From contig CM060731.1 in NCBI GenBank assembly GCA_030704615.1, positions 40,984,001 through 41,044,000 of the forward strand: 60,000 nt of DNA. The letters are read 5' to 3'. How positions within the stretch are numbered: position 1 is the first letter of the stretch; every line of letters starts with the position of its first letter. Source of the stretch: Takakia lepidozioides (Eukaryota; Streptophyta; Takakiopsida; Takakiales; Takakiaceae). Under the pieces are notes generated by a model. It was not told the DNA's origin, made no database searches, and worked only from the letters and a program-made list of their open reading frames with translations. This document shows positions 33,937 to 44,905 of this stretch, piece after piece. The position numbers were made by a program, and so were the translations under genes.

Positions 33937-35143
33937 CTCCTCTACCAGTCCCGTTGTACATTATGTCCGCCCATGCTACCTCTTCTCCTCTCAGGGCTTT
34001 GAGTATTTCATCTGTGAAGGATCTGCTCAAATACTGTTGGTTCTGTTTCATGGCAAATAGAATGTTCAATACCTGGCCTACCTCCCTTAGCCCTGGGTAC
34101 ACGGCCTTGGTACAAGCATAACCCTGAGTTTTAAAGAAACTCCATTCTTGGAATAAGTCCCATATTTGCAGTCTTGCCCTGTGCTCCTCCACATGCACCT
34201 GATCTGATGGCAATTCAAACAATTGCTGTAGGTATAGGGGAGTAACTTCTAATTCAACTCCCTTCACCGTTGTTGCTCCTGTCCTAGGCTCAAAGTTCTG
34301 CAAGAATTGTAACATGTATTGCCTATGGTGCAATGTCCAATCTTTGTTTTGCAATTCTTCTAATCGTAGCTCCCTCAGTAACTGTACCGCCCGTGGAGTA
34401 GCAATCGTTTGTTTCTGTAGGATTGTGGTGCTCTTCACCCTGATTTCTTCCATTCCTCTCACTCTCTTCATTCTAGACCCACATAAAGGTTTTGGGTGTA
34501 ACAATTGAAGAAATGCCTGCAGGGCACAAAGCATAAACGTATGGTTGCCACAAAATGCTATGGGTAATTTCTTGTAAGCCTGCGGGGCTTGCAAGCATCG
34601 ATTAAGAGAAAAGATACTTTCTGTTCTTCTATCCCCGTGCCACTGCGTAAGTAGTATCGCGAGCGTATAGTCTGTTAGTTCCTCCATAGCTTCAAAGCTA
34701 TAGCATTGATGGTCTGTCCCGTCGAGACGCCCGTTACTTGGAACGACGCCGACTCTTGCGCTTAAAATCCCTCCATTTTCTTGATTTCGTTTCTTGGAAA
34801 TTACCCTCTGCAGATAATTCTGGCTAGTGATTGGCTGTTGGCTGTGTGATTTGTTTTGTAATTTAATTGCCTTCCATGGATTTTCCACTCTGGACTGTCC
34901 ACTAGGATAGCACATGTGACATGGATTTCGCTTTTCGGTACTTTTAAAAGGTTCCGTTACCCTTTCCCTGTATGCATTAATGGGCCCATAATAAGTTAAT
35001 GTGCCGGGTAGGTACTTGACGACCAATTTTGTCTTCTTCCTTGATGACACTCGCCTTTGCAATCCATGTCCGGCTGTGTGTCTCGCCCTGGCGTCCACGT
35101 GTCCATTTCTAAACGTGCCTCCGTCCACTTTTCCGCCGGCCAC
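33860..35143 (-). CDS. extra open frame of the Athila/Tat-like element, 427 codons
   Basis: Longest intact frame of the element outside pol, on the minus strand. Residues about 150-420 look globular (YTLAILLTQWHGDR, KKLPIAFCGNHTFMLCALQA, VELEVTPLYLQQLFELPSDQ, VLNILFAMKQNQQYLSRSF). I see no signal peptide or membrane helix, which argues against an envelope-type protein. Its 3' end overlaps the next frame by about 77 bp in another phase, consistent with a single gene broken by one frameshift. Position downstream of integrase matches the extra ORF known in Athila/Tat relatives. Function is unknown. Confidence 0.6.
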   Translation of the reverse strand: MAGGKVDGGTFRNGHVDARARHTAGHGLQRRVSSRKKTKLVVKYLPGTLTYYGPINAYRERVTEPFKSTEKRNPCHMCYPSGQSRVENPWKAIKLQNKSHSQQPITSQNYLQRVISKKRNQENGGILSARVGVVPSNGRLDGTDHQCYSFEAMEELTDYTLAILLTQWHGDRRTESIFSLNRCLQAPQAYKKLPIAFCGNHTFMLCALQAFLQLLHPKPLCGSRMKRVRGMEEIRVKSTTILQKQTIATPRAVQLLRELRLEELQNKDWTLHHRQYMLQFLQNFEPRTGATTVKGVELEVTPLYLQQLFELPSDQVHVEEHRARLQIWDLFQEWSFFKTQGYACTKAVYPGLREVGQVLNILFAMKQNQQYLSRSFTDEILKALRGEEVAWADIMYNGTGRGDEEITRHCRKVSYHSVWPNHCSNNS

Positions 35144-35200
35144 TGTCCGGATGTTAACCCACGTCCACCTGTCACAGATCTTATGGACTGTGTAACCCCA

Positions 35201-35480
35201 ATAAGCTGTGTTGAGCTGTGACAGGCTGTGTCATATTGTGGTACGTTGTGATAGGCTGTGTGGCACTGTGGTAAGCTGTGATAGACTGTGACACGCTGTG
35301 GTAGGTTGTGATAGGCTGTGTGACACCGTGATGGGCTGTGATAGGCTGTGCCGTGTCGTGTCGGGCTGTGATAGGCTGGGCCACACTGTGATGGGCTGTG
35401 ATAGGTTGTGTCGCGCCTTGATAGGCTGTGATAGGCTGTGTCGCGCAGTGATGGGCTGTGATAGGCTGTGTCACGCTTGT
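35201..35480 (-). repeat. 30-bp minisatellite encoding a decapeptide repeat
   Basis: About nine imperfect copies of a 30-bp unit built from three 10-bp parts ending in gtg (ataggctgtg, tcacactgtg, atgggctgtg). On the minus strand it stays open through 35181-35528 and encodes repeats of PITAHHSVTQ type. One copy is shortened by 10 bp. It sits between integrase and the 427-codon frame of the Athila/Tat-like element. Confidence 0.9.
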
Positions 35481-35481
35481 A

Positions 35482-35749
35482 CTACCCGCCCTGGTCATAT
35501 ACGCTCGGCCTAACAACAAGTGCTCCATACTCCGTTGGTATCACTGGCGCAGCCCGTGACTGCTTCTGCGTTTCAACATGCAAATCATGCTGCAATGGTT
35601 TGTCATGGATACCACTATACCCCTTCAGCTTATTGGCATTAACTCTTCCCAGCATCTCTTTGTTAATGGTTTGTAACATGACGGTGTTGTTATCATACAT
35701 CTTCTGTATCACATAAGGTCATTTCCATGGTGATTTAAGCTTAGAAGCT
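35482..35749 (-). other. pol C-terminal region of the Athila/Tat-like element
   Basis: A minus-strand frame at 35482-35712 (YDNNTVMLQTINKEMLGRVN, then KLKGYSGIH) matches the usual continuation of Athila/Tat pol after integrase. It is out of frame with the 491-codon pol frame that ends at 35750, so a frameshift lies near 35720-35750. Confidence 0.6.
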
Positions 35750-38093
35750 TTAATCTTTCTTCTGCAACCAGAGAACCAAATCTCCCGTCTTAAAAGTCTT
35801 TAGCTTGCCTTCATCAAACTGTTCCTTTCTCTTCATCTGAATTCTGGTCATGTTATCAGCTGCATCAGCACGTACTTCTTCCACATGGTATAATTCATGT
35901 TTCCTGACCTTAATTGAATCTTGCAATTCCATTATCTTTCCCCATTCCGTTCTCATGGTAGGTAACAGGAATTCCACTGGAAGTAAAACTTCCATACCAT
36001 AAACTAATTGGAATGGTGTATACTTAGTGGTGACTTTATATGAAGTCTTGTATGACCACAAAGCTGTCAGCAGCTTTGTATCCCAATCCGTTTTGTTTGC
36101 ATTGACTATCTTAGCCAAGATAGTACATAGTATTTTGTTGGTAGCCTCTGCCTGCCCATTACCCTGTGGGTAATACGTTGTACTCTTCCTATGCACAATC
36201 ATGAACTCTTTAGTCAATAGTTCAATGGTCTCATTAATGAAGTGACTTCCCTGATCACTGATAAATTCCAAGGGACAGCCAAATCGTGTAAGTATGTTCT
36301 CATACATGAACCTTGCTGTGGACTTGGCTGTGTTGTCCCTCAAAGCTTTAGCTTCCACCCACTTCGTAGTATAATCAGTGGCTGTAATTATGTACCTGTT
36401 CTGTGTATTCTTGGCTGGTGGATTAATTGGTCCAACAAAGTCTAGTCCCCATTTCTGAAATGATTCCGTAGGCATTGTAGGATGCAAAGCCATCTTCCCA
36501 GATCTCTGCAAAGGTCCTAGCCTCTGACATTCATCACAACTCTGACAATACTTGTGTACATCTTTGAACAAGGTAGGCCACCAGTAACCTGCCAGTAGTA
36601 TCTTCCTACTGGTAGTCTCTTCTCCAAAATGACCTCCTGCCACTCCTTTATGAACTTCCTCCAAAACTTTATTAACTTCATGGTGGTATAAGCATCGCTT
36701 CAACACTCCATCTGGTCTTAGCTTATACATTCTGCTCCCTACCATAGTGTAAGGTAGAGCCTTGATAGCAATTTTCTTTCTCTGCTCCTTTCCATAACTT
36801 GGTGGGCACTGACCATGAGCAAGGTAGTATCTGATTGGCCACTGCCAATCTAACCATTCATCTGCACTTCCTTGCACCTCCATTACAAATAAACTCGCAT
36901 CAGGTAACTGATCGTCTACTCCTGCGGCGGCTTCTCCTGTTGTTAGTCGTGACAAATGATCTGCCACAAGATGCAAACGGCCAGGCTTGTAAACAACCTC
37001 GAACTCAAACTCGTGCAAGATTATTAACCACCTTGCTATCCTTCCGCTTATCAGAGGTTTGTTTACCAGGTATATCAGAGCCTGGTGATCCACATAAAAC
37101 ATAAACTTTCTTCCCAATAGGTAATGCCTGAATTTCTTGACTGCATAAATCATTGCCAGTGCTTCTCTTTCAGTTGTGCTATAGTTCCTTTCAGCGCTGT
37201 TCATCAACCTGCTAGCATAGTACACATGTGAATCTATATTTCATGTAACATTCTGGGCTAACACTGCTCCCAATGCTTCTCCTGAGGCATCACAGTGAAC
37301 ATGAAATAGTACATGCCAGTGAGGGTTAATCAGCACAGGTGTAGTTGTTACTGACAATGTAAGTTCCTCAAAAGCCTGTTGACATTCAGCTGTCCATGCA
37401 AACACTGCATCTTTCTTCAGAAGCTTGCTCAATGGTGCTGCTATCTGTGCATACCTTTTGACAAATCTTCTGTAATAACTGGTTTGCCCAAGGAATCTCC
37501 TTAGACTCTTAACATTTACTGGTGGTGGAGAGGCTTTAATGGCCTTTGTCTTCCTGGGATCCACAAGAAGTCCCCTCTTACACACAATGTGTTCCAGAAG
37601 CACCCCTGAGTTCACACAGAAAGTACACTTCTCTGGATTCAGGCCCAGACCTCTCATCCTGCATCTAGCCAGACATAACTCCAATTTATGCAAGTGCTCA
37701 TTCTTAGAGCTGTACACACTGAAATCATCCAAGAACACCTGCATGAAATCATCCAGATACTCATGAAAAGATTCACTTATCACTCTATGAAAGGTTGCTG
37801 GTGCATTACAAAGTCCAAAGGGCATGACTTTGTATGCATAAGCACCCCAGTCTGTGATGAAAGTTGTCTTTCCCTGGTCTTCTTCTGCCACTTGCACTTG
37901 ATTATAACCACTGAAGCCATCCATGAATGAGTACATCTCATGGCCTGCCACAGTGTCCAATACTGCTTCTGTGAATGGCAAGGGGAATGGATCCTTCTTC
38001 GTGCACGCATTCAACTTCTTATAGTTCACACAAACTCTTAGTTTACCATTCTTCTTGGGAACTATCACAATGGGTGACAACCAAGTTAGATTT
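35750..38093 (-). pseudogene. pol of an Athila/Tat-like Ty3 element (RT, RNase H, integrase)
   Basis: Minus strand. RT begins TWLSPIVIVPKKNGK near 38093 and has YSFMDGFSGYNQVQV, MPFGLCNAPATF and VFLDDFSVYS; the polymerase motif is FLDD rather than YIDD, a form seen in the Athila branch. After one in-frame TGA near 37240, RNase H follows (YYASRLMNSAERNYSTTERE, FYVDHQALIYL). Integrase follows with the zinc pair CQSCDEC, then WGLDFVGPI, FISDQGSHF and YYPQGNGQAEATNK. Apart from the one stop, about 2.3 kb of pol is open. The RT N-terminus, protease and gag are missing beyond 38093. There is no chromodomain. Confidence 0.92.
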
Positions 38094-38440
38094 CAATTCT
38101 CCACACATGTGCCAACGACATAGGCTACACTAGATGTTGCACTTGGGCCTCGGAGACGCACTGGGATACATAGGAACTTGCACTTGGTCTTAGATTTCAG
38201 TTCTTAACACATGGGCCAAAGACACACGCTACCCTAGAGACGCGTCCTGACATAGGAGACGCATTTGCATACATAGAAGATCTTACACGTGGGCTTAGAT
38301 GACACTGGACTCTTGGGCCACCGGCACATGCTACACTACACATAGATACATAGGGGGTTTCACTTAGATGACAAGGGGACACTTGGGACGGCACAGGCAG
38401 AATTTTGGTCACTGAAAATACAGGAGATTGTACTTGGGCC
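38087..38440. repeat. degenerate tandem repeat, period about 104 bp, at the pol breakpoint
   Basis: A unit starting tagatttca or tagatgaca begins at 38087, 38191, 38296 and 38365. Shared words include acacatg, ggccaa, gctacact, gacgca and acatag. The repeat starts exactly where the Athila/Tat-like RT loses homology to its family. Confidence 0.7.
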
Positions 38441-39893
38441 TTAAATAGTCAAAGCAAAGTGCTATTTGTATTGGGGTCCTTTGGGTCCTCGTGTTAATGT
38501 ATGACTAGTTTAACAGCTTCATGAGGAGTAATCTCTGGCGTCACACCTGTGACCTGATCCTGAAACATTGCTCGTCCGAATATAGGGGCTTGTCAGATAG
38601 GGCTCAAAGGGACACCGTCAAATTGTGTCTCTTAAAGCACATCATCAACTTGGGGAGGATTGCAATGCACTCAAGCTCAATCAAGCTGAGCGATGGTGTG
38701 AAGCACACTGACAAGGGGGAGCACGGCGGATCAGGGACGTTTCCTTGGCTAATCAATCGTTTTTTTGCCTCCATGTGCGCAGGCCTTGTAGCTGTCCACA
38801 CCCAGTTGAGGGGGTCATGGGATGGTTCCATGTCTTTGTGGTGAGCCACGCTGTTTGTTCCATTATACGGGTTGGTGACTGCGATTACCTCCCCATCCAC
38901 CATCTGCCTCCATCTCTTGTTCATCAACATCCTTGCCTCAATGAAGAGACAACGCCAGAGGAGACGAATGGAGCAAGTATTCAAGGGAAACGCGTGAAAT
39001 TTCAAGAGAAACTGGGAGTTAGAGTACTCCTCAGCTGGGAGAAAGACAGAAAGACGGACAGTGAAGGGGAGCACACACGTGTATGTCTAGATAATGTATG
39101 CGAACGTCATGTATGTTACAAGAACAAGACTAGGATAGCTTAAGAGGTGTTGATCTGCAAAACACAAGACATATGTGTTCGGTTCATCATGCAGGAGGAA
39201 GAGGGGGACAGCTTCTACGCCGTTCATCATCTGAGTCGACGACCATATCACCGAAACTTGTAGGGGCTGATCACCTCCCTTTACAACGATGGGAATAGAT
39301 TGACATCGGCAAAGTATGATGAAAGTTACAGTTCCGCAATCACTGAAGGCTGGGCCAGGGTGAAGTAATTTGCTCGTTCAAGCAGCTTCATGGTAGATAC
39401 TGCCAATTGCTGTGATCATTTAGCTGATGCAAATTGATGACACCAGCCAGCATTCGAGGGATTTCCGTTCATTTCTCCAAAAGTTCCTGTGTGTATGAGG
39501 TTGACTGACGAGAGCACCGCTGATGCAAGAGAGAGAAAGAAGGAAAGTTCATCCACGGGAAGCTTAAGGAGCTTATAGACGGGTAACACACGAAGGGTTA
39601 CAAGGAGAATCTGCATCGCTGCGGCCCACAGACGGATTGACTCTTAAGGTTGTAGGCGCTGAAGGAGGTTTGATCGAATTCACAATTGAATGTTTCTGCC
39701 TGCAGGGTGGATGAGCAACTTCTGAATAGGTATCTTCCCGTGATCTTACAGTTAAAAAGCCAGGATACACAGAAATGGTCCTGCATCCCCAATTTCTGCA
39801 CGGTACTTTACAAATCTTAGTATCCACACGAGAGATGGCTAAGGAAATATGTTAGCCACGAGGCCACTTCCCCCTGAACCCTCCTTGGCCGGT
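38441..39893. other. unassigned DNA and 3' flank of the receptor kinase
   Basis: No gene was recognised. Open frames on both strands have no family features. The last few hundred bases left of 39894 are expected to hold the 3'UTR of the minus-strand receptor kinase. Confidence 0.45.
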
Positions 39894-42800
39894 TCATCGC
39901 GCTGAGGGGTAGCTCCAAGACCCCATAGTGGTAGCTGAAACATTGGTTTGGATATAGAAATCACCCTCCGGTCTCCTGAAGGGAACAGGTGGGTTTTGAA
40001 TCTCAGCCACACCTTCTAGCACTTGCACCACCTGAAGTCAAGTAAGAGACAATTTGGAAATATCAGATCTCTAATGCAGTACAATGGCTCACATTCTTTG
40101 CACATTGGGTGCAGGCACCTCATACCTCCATTTGCCGAAACACGTCTGCTGTAAGTTCTTTGCAGGCTCAGCCTGGACAAAGGATGACAGGGAAAAGATG
40201 GCAGAAAAGTGGTGCTGTTTTCTACAGCAAAACATGTTCAAGGGTCCAAACCTGAGGTGAATAATAACATCCCAAGATGATTGTGTTGATGTTGTGTTAG
40301 TGCTTGTTACAAAAGATGAAGGCTTCTTCCATAACCATAATTCAGCTACAGCAGTGACATGGTGAAACACACTGAGGAAACCTCTCCCTTGATCCTGCAA
40401 GCCTAGACACATAACTGTCGAAAAAGGAGGAAGTTACCTTGCCCATTGTTGGCCGCTGGCTAGGATCCTCTTGAACACACCAAAGTGCCAAACGTGCCAA
40501 ACGCATGACTTGATCCGAATCTGCTGTATTTTCAAGATGCCTGTCGATGATCTCTGTGAGATCGGCGTTTTCAATCTTGTGATACACCCAGATGTGAAAG
40601 TAGAATTGGGGCGAGCTGATCTGAAAATTTACATTCCGCCGACCTCCAATGAGTTCCAATAACACCATCCCATAGCTGTATACGTCACATTTCTCGGTGA
40701 TGGGAGTGTTGCTGAGAAACCATTCAGGGGCCAGATAGCCTCTCGTACCTCGCACAACTGTGAAAGTATCGGCGTCTTGCCTGTCTATGAGTTTTGCGAG
40801 TCCAAAATCAGAAAGTTTTCCAGAGAAATTCTCATCCAAAAGGATGTTCTCTGGCTTGACGTCACAGTGCACAATCCGCTTTCTGCATCCCTCATGCAAA
40901 TACGCCAGTGCATGGGCCACATCTAAGGCGATTGAGTAGCGTTTTGGCCAGTCAAGGACGAATCCTCCCCCCTTAAACACAAACTTGTCAAGTGAACTGT
41001 TGTTCATGTACTCATACACAAGTAGCCTCTCAGAGCCTTCGAAGCAGTACCCAAAGAAGCGCACCAAATTGAAGTGATGGATGTTGCCTATGGTAGACAC
41101 CTGAAAGTTTCAGATCACAATATTAATTGACTCAAAAGATATTGGACTTTCTGTGAGCCTACTTGATTGGATCTCTTGGATCCAGTAGGTGAGCACATTG
41201 GATGGGCATTGTAATATGTCCCTCACTCTGGAGTGGAGGTTCTCTTGGTTGAAGAAATGCACTTGTCAAGTGATTCATAACGCTGACTAGAAAAGATTAA
41301 AACTAGGACAAGTTGCCACAGGCCTCAACAACAGTGTTGATTACTCGAGTGCAGATGAAAGAGCTATGGGAGTGACATATGCTAGAAAGGATGATGTTAA
41401 GTGCAGCACTCGTGCAGCTACAGTTGCACTGCTAGTCTTAGTAGAGGAACTAGAGAACTGTTTGGTTCGAGAGAACAAATGAACTGAGATGAAACAAGTC
41501 AACTGAAATCCAAACAGCTTAAGGGGTGACAGACACATAAGAAACATCAGAGAATTGAAAAAGGGTACCTCATAACTGACACAATAAGCCCAAAGAACTA
41601 ATCGGAAATAGGTACAACAAATCAGGGTAAACTACGAACCAGGTCTCAATCACTGCCACATGCAGGCAAGGTGTCTAAGAGGGAATATTAGATCCTGGAG
41701 AGATCATACATAGTCAGATAGTCTCAAATGTTGGTACCTCTGCCCGAAACTGCTTCTCTCCTTGCCTTGAGCCTTCCAACTTCTTGACAGCAATCAACTG
41801 ACCGTTTGTAAGCATCCCCTTGTAGACTGCACCAAAACCCCCCTGCCCGAGCTGATTGCTGAAATTATCAGTAGCAATAATCAAGTCTTTGTACGAGAAC
41901 CTGGTGGGAGCTTCTGAGATTCCATCCATGCCATCCCCGGCATCAAACTCAAAGACTTCAAATTCTTTTGTCTTCTCCCTTCGGCAGCAGCGGGTGAGGA
42001 CTACAATTATGCAAAGAATGACCGTACCAACTCCAGCACTTGTACCTGCCATACAAAGTCTTTTCCTCAAAGAAAACTTAAGCTGAAGAGGCATTGACTG
42101 TGAACAGATTGGATGCTGTAAACAGAGGAGCAATAATCGATTCGCATCCGAGCATGATGGAATGGTGACTGACCTCCTATCACAGCTTTTGTCCTTGATG
42201 TCAGGCGTTTTGAAGATTCTGCAGACAAGTTAATTTGATGCAACTATTAGCCCAGATTCTACAAAAATTGCATCGAGGTGTGTGGAGAATGTGGGGTTAT
42301 GTCATGGGAGGAGCTATCCATGTAAAAGCATGGGACAGTGGCAAGGTGAAAGCTATCAGCTAGAAAAACCATTGAAACAATTGACCTCATGTGGGAGCAT
42401 GAGGAGAAAATCAGAAGAAATCTGGTACGTCATGGGGAGAAGAGAGAGAGAGAGTTACCAGGGCAGACTGAAGTTGTGTTTGTGTCTTCGCAAAGGCATG
42501 AAAACCCTAGGGTAAAATTGTAGCCACAGGAGCCTGAGCTGTCGCGGCATAGATTGCATTGGGACAGCTCTTGGGGCTTATTCCATGAAAGCTCAATGAA
42601 GAACTTGAAATTGCTGATGTCTGTGTTGGTCGAGTTGTAATTGTGTAGGCTTGTGTAGCCAGCACAACTGTCCATGGTTGCAAATTGAGACAGAAAAAAG
42701 ATAATAAGCTTCAGAATCCCATCCATGGCATGTCCAAACTACTCGGTAAGGTGAATTCATATGCATTTTCCCAAAAGAAGAACTGGAGGGGTGAGCCGAA

Positions 42801-43560
42801 GAAAACGGAAATTATAGTGTCAGGCGTCAGTTGGTAACTGTGATTCACGTACACATATACATATCTACATAGCTTCAGCTTGCAGTAACCTTGCGTCACT
42901 GAGAGAAAAGGGATCAGGAAGGGAGGGCGTGTCAGGGATTTACCTCAGCACAGAGAGATCGATGGACTTGTTTGATCGTGTATTGAGGGCACAGCATGTG
43001 GTAACCAATTTCGATGTGTTAGTATTAGCGTAATCTGTACATGTCTTAAAGGCACTGCAGGCACTCGCAGAGTCATCGCACGAGAAGAGAGATGACCGCA
43101 CAAGGCTGGCATTTTGATTGCAATTCAGTAATAGCAGGTCGCTATCTTCAAAGAGATAAAACGGGCTCGAAGAATCAAGACTGAAATTCTTCCCTGGAAC
43201 AAGCCCATCACTGCAGGTGGTCATGGATTGGTCCGAGAGGGAGATGGTGTTCCTGGAATAGTCAATGGACTGCACAGTATAGTTCAGAGACGGGGTGATG
43301 AAACTCAAGGTGTTTGTACTGTTGCTGCATCCTAGAGAGTTGCTAAGACCGTAGCTCCCACAGCCCTGATCGATGCCAAAGGGGTACTGAATGGAGACGC
43401 CTCCACAGCTGGTTCTGCAGGCCGAGCTTGCAGCGACCACGGGTACCACCAGATACCAAATTGCAGTAAAAGAAATCGCAGCGCGTAATACATTGCCAGA
43501 CGCTCGCGCCTCGCTCTTTCTCTTACCTCTCTCTCTACATCTCTCTCTACATCTCCCCAT
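39894..43560 (-). CDS. receptor-like protein kinase, LRK10-like/WAK-associated ectodomain, five exons
   Basis: Minus-strand exons are 43560-42944, 42667-42459, 42045-41738, 41100-40438 and 40031-39894. All introns are GT-AG, phases 2, 1, 0 and 0, giving 644 residues. A basic start and hydrophobic segment (residues about 24-46) act as signal. A Cys-rich GUB_WAK-type domain follows ([20 protein letters not shown]), then a WAK-associated C-terminal domain with [14 protein letters not shown]. One membrane helix lies at about 278-293. The kinase has LGQGGFG at 341-347, Lys363, Glu378, HCD at 456-458, DFG at 476-478 and [10 protein letters not shown] at 497-505. HCD in place of HRD makes it a non-RD kinase, a class tied by family knowledge to immune or wall sensing. 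The ligand is unknown. The last exon ends in SWSYPSAR. Confidence 0.92.
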
Positions 43561-44834
43561 CCTCTCCCTTTCTTCTTGGCTGCAGTTACAATCACAGTGT
43601 CAACTACTCAAGCAAAGTGCTGGCATAATTTGCGATCCCTCCCTTCAACTTACACCTCATCCTACTAGACAATTCGCTGGGACAGGCAATCGCTCACTCT
43701 CTTCTTTCCATTTTGTCCCATAAGCTGTATGAGCTTTCCGCGGACGTTATAAAGTACCATTTCATTTCATTTCGTTTCTCTCTCTCTTCTGTACGAACAC
43801 AGCATGGATTTCTGTACGATGTGCAGACTCATCTCTCATTGCAAGCCTATTGAGATTGCACGTGTTTGTACCTTAGTTCTAAACTCAAGAAGTGCAATCC
43901 TCCAGCTAACTGTGAGAGAGAGAGAGCAAGGAGAGAAGGCAACTGAAGGAAGGGAAGGCAGCCCCTTTTAATTATGTATCCTTATCTCAAAAACAGAAGA
44001 AAGAAAGAATTCTTGAAGGTTTTGAGTCTTGGAGATGGGACCTTCAATTCCAATCCTCTTTGAGAGACCCCTATGTACAAGCTTCCGGGCCTTTCTAGAA
44101 TCTTCTAAAGCTAGCTACATCAACAAAGCGCACGGTCTGCCCCTACTTTCAACGAGCTGGCAATCCATTCTACACCTGACGGGGCGACTGACAGCACCCA
44201 TCTCGTGAATTCTTTTTCTCCCAAGGAAATCATGGGCTGCCTAACTAGTTTCCTCATCGTTCTCCTCGAACAAAAAGGTCCGGGATTCCATGAAAGAACG
44301 TCCACAAGTACAAGTACATCCGCTATGGGCTGGGTGCGGGCTGTGCATTTGTCTTGTATGTTTCCAGTCTGTGGGGCCACCGCCGCCATCCCCAACCACC
44401 TTTTATGCAATTTGGTCCATGCCTGCCCGCGACTTCCAATGTGTCTCACACGATTTATAATTGGATCGAGAACAGGCAGTGATTCACATCCGAGGGACAC
44501 CTGCTGGTCTGCTTTGGAACCGGGACCCATGTTTTCGCCTTGCCAGGGGGGGCGGTGTCAAAGACGTACACACAAAAGTGTGGCGACCTTGACAGTTGCA
44601 GATGGTTCAAGTTCCACTTTCCGTCTTAAAAGAGGGCCTGCTTGCCAAGCCCACCAAAGTAAGAGCGGCCTTCCATGTACCCGGCCCACCGTTTAAGGGA
44701 GGAAACCGACAAAAATGGCCGGGTACACAAATGGCTACCATGTATGGGGCGGCAAGGCCCGGTCGCCAGACGAGTATTGCGAATTGATTGCAGTGTCCAC
44801 TTATCTGCATGTGCCGGTTGCTGTTTGATAAAGA
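43561..44834. other. upstream region of the receptor kinase, no gene
   Basis: Presumed promoter and leader of the minus-strand kinase gene, rich in CT/GA tracts (43507-43555, 43780-43795, 43913-43925). A word ataaagtacc followed by (ATTTC)n lies at 43750-43771. Frames such as 44205-44696 have no recognisable domain. Confidence 0.4.
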
Positions 44835-44905
44835 TGCAGAGCTCGAGATATTTGTGTTCAGCCGGTTACCAGGTGGTATCCTTTACCACTAGGCTAAAGT
44901 CCGAA
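44835..44905 (-). mobile_element. tRNA-like promoter segment (SINE head or tRNA pseudogene)
   Basis: On the minus strand an A-box TAGCCTAGTGGT (complement of 44885-44896) is followed about 40 bases later by a B-box-like TCTCGAGCTC (complement of about 44839-44848). The spacing fits a Pol III internal promoter. No poly-A tail or clear 3' end was found to the left, so it is a truncated SINE or a decayed tRNA gene. Confidence 0.45.

Noticed and set aside
35181-35528. Decapeptide-repeat frame as a stand-alone gene
   Set aside because: It is a minisatellite inside a retrotransposon, so it was listed as a repeat rather than a gene.
38604-39074. 156-codon minus-strand open frame
   Set aside because: No recognisable domain and a compositional pattern like an antisense shadow. 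Not called as a gene.
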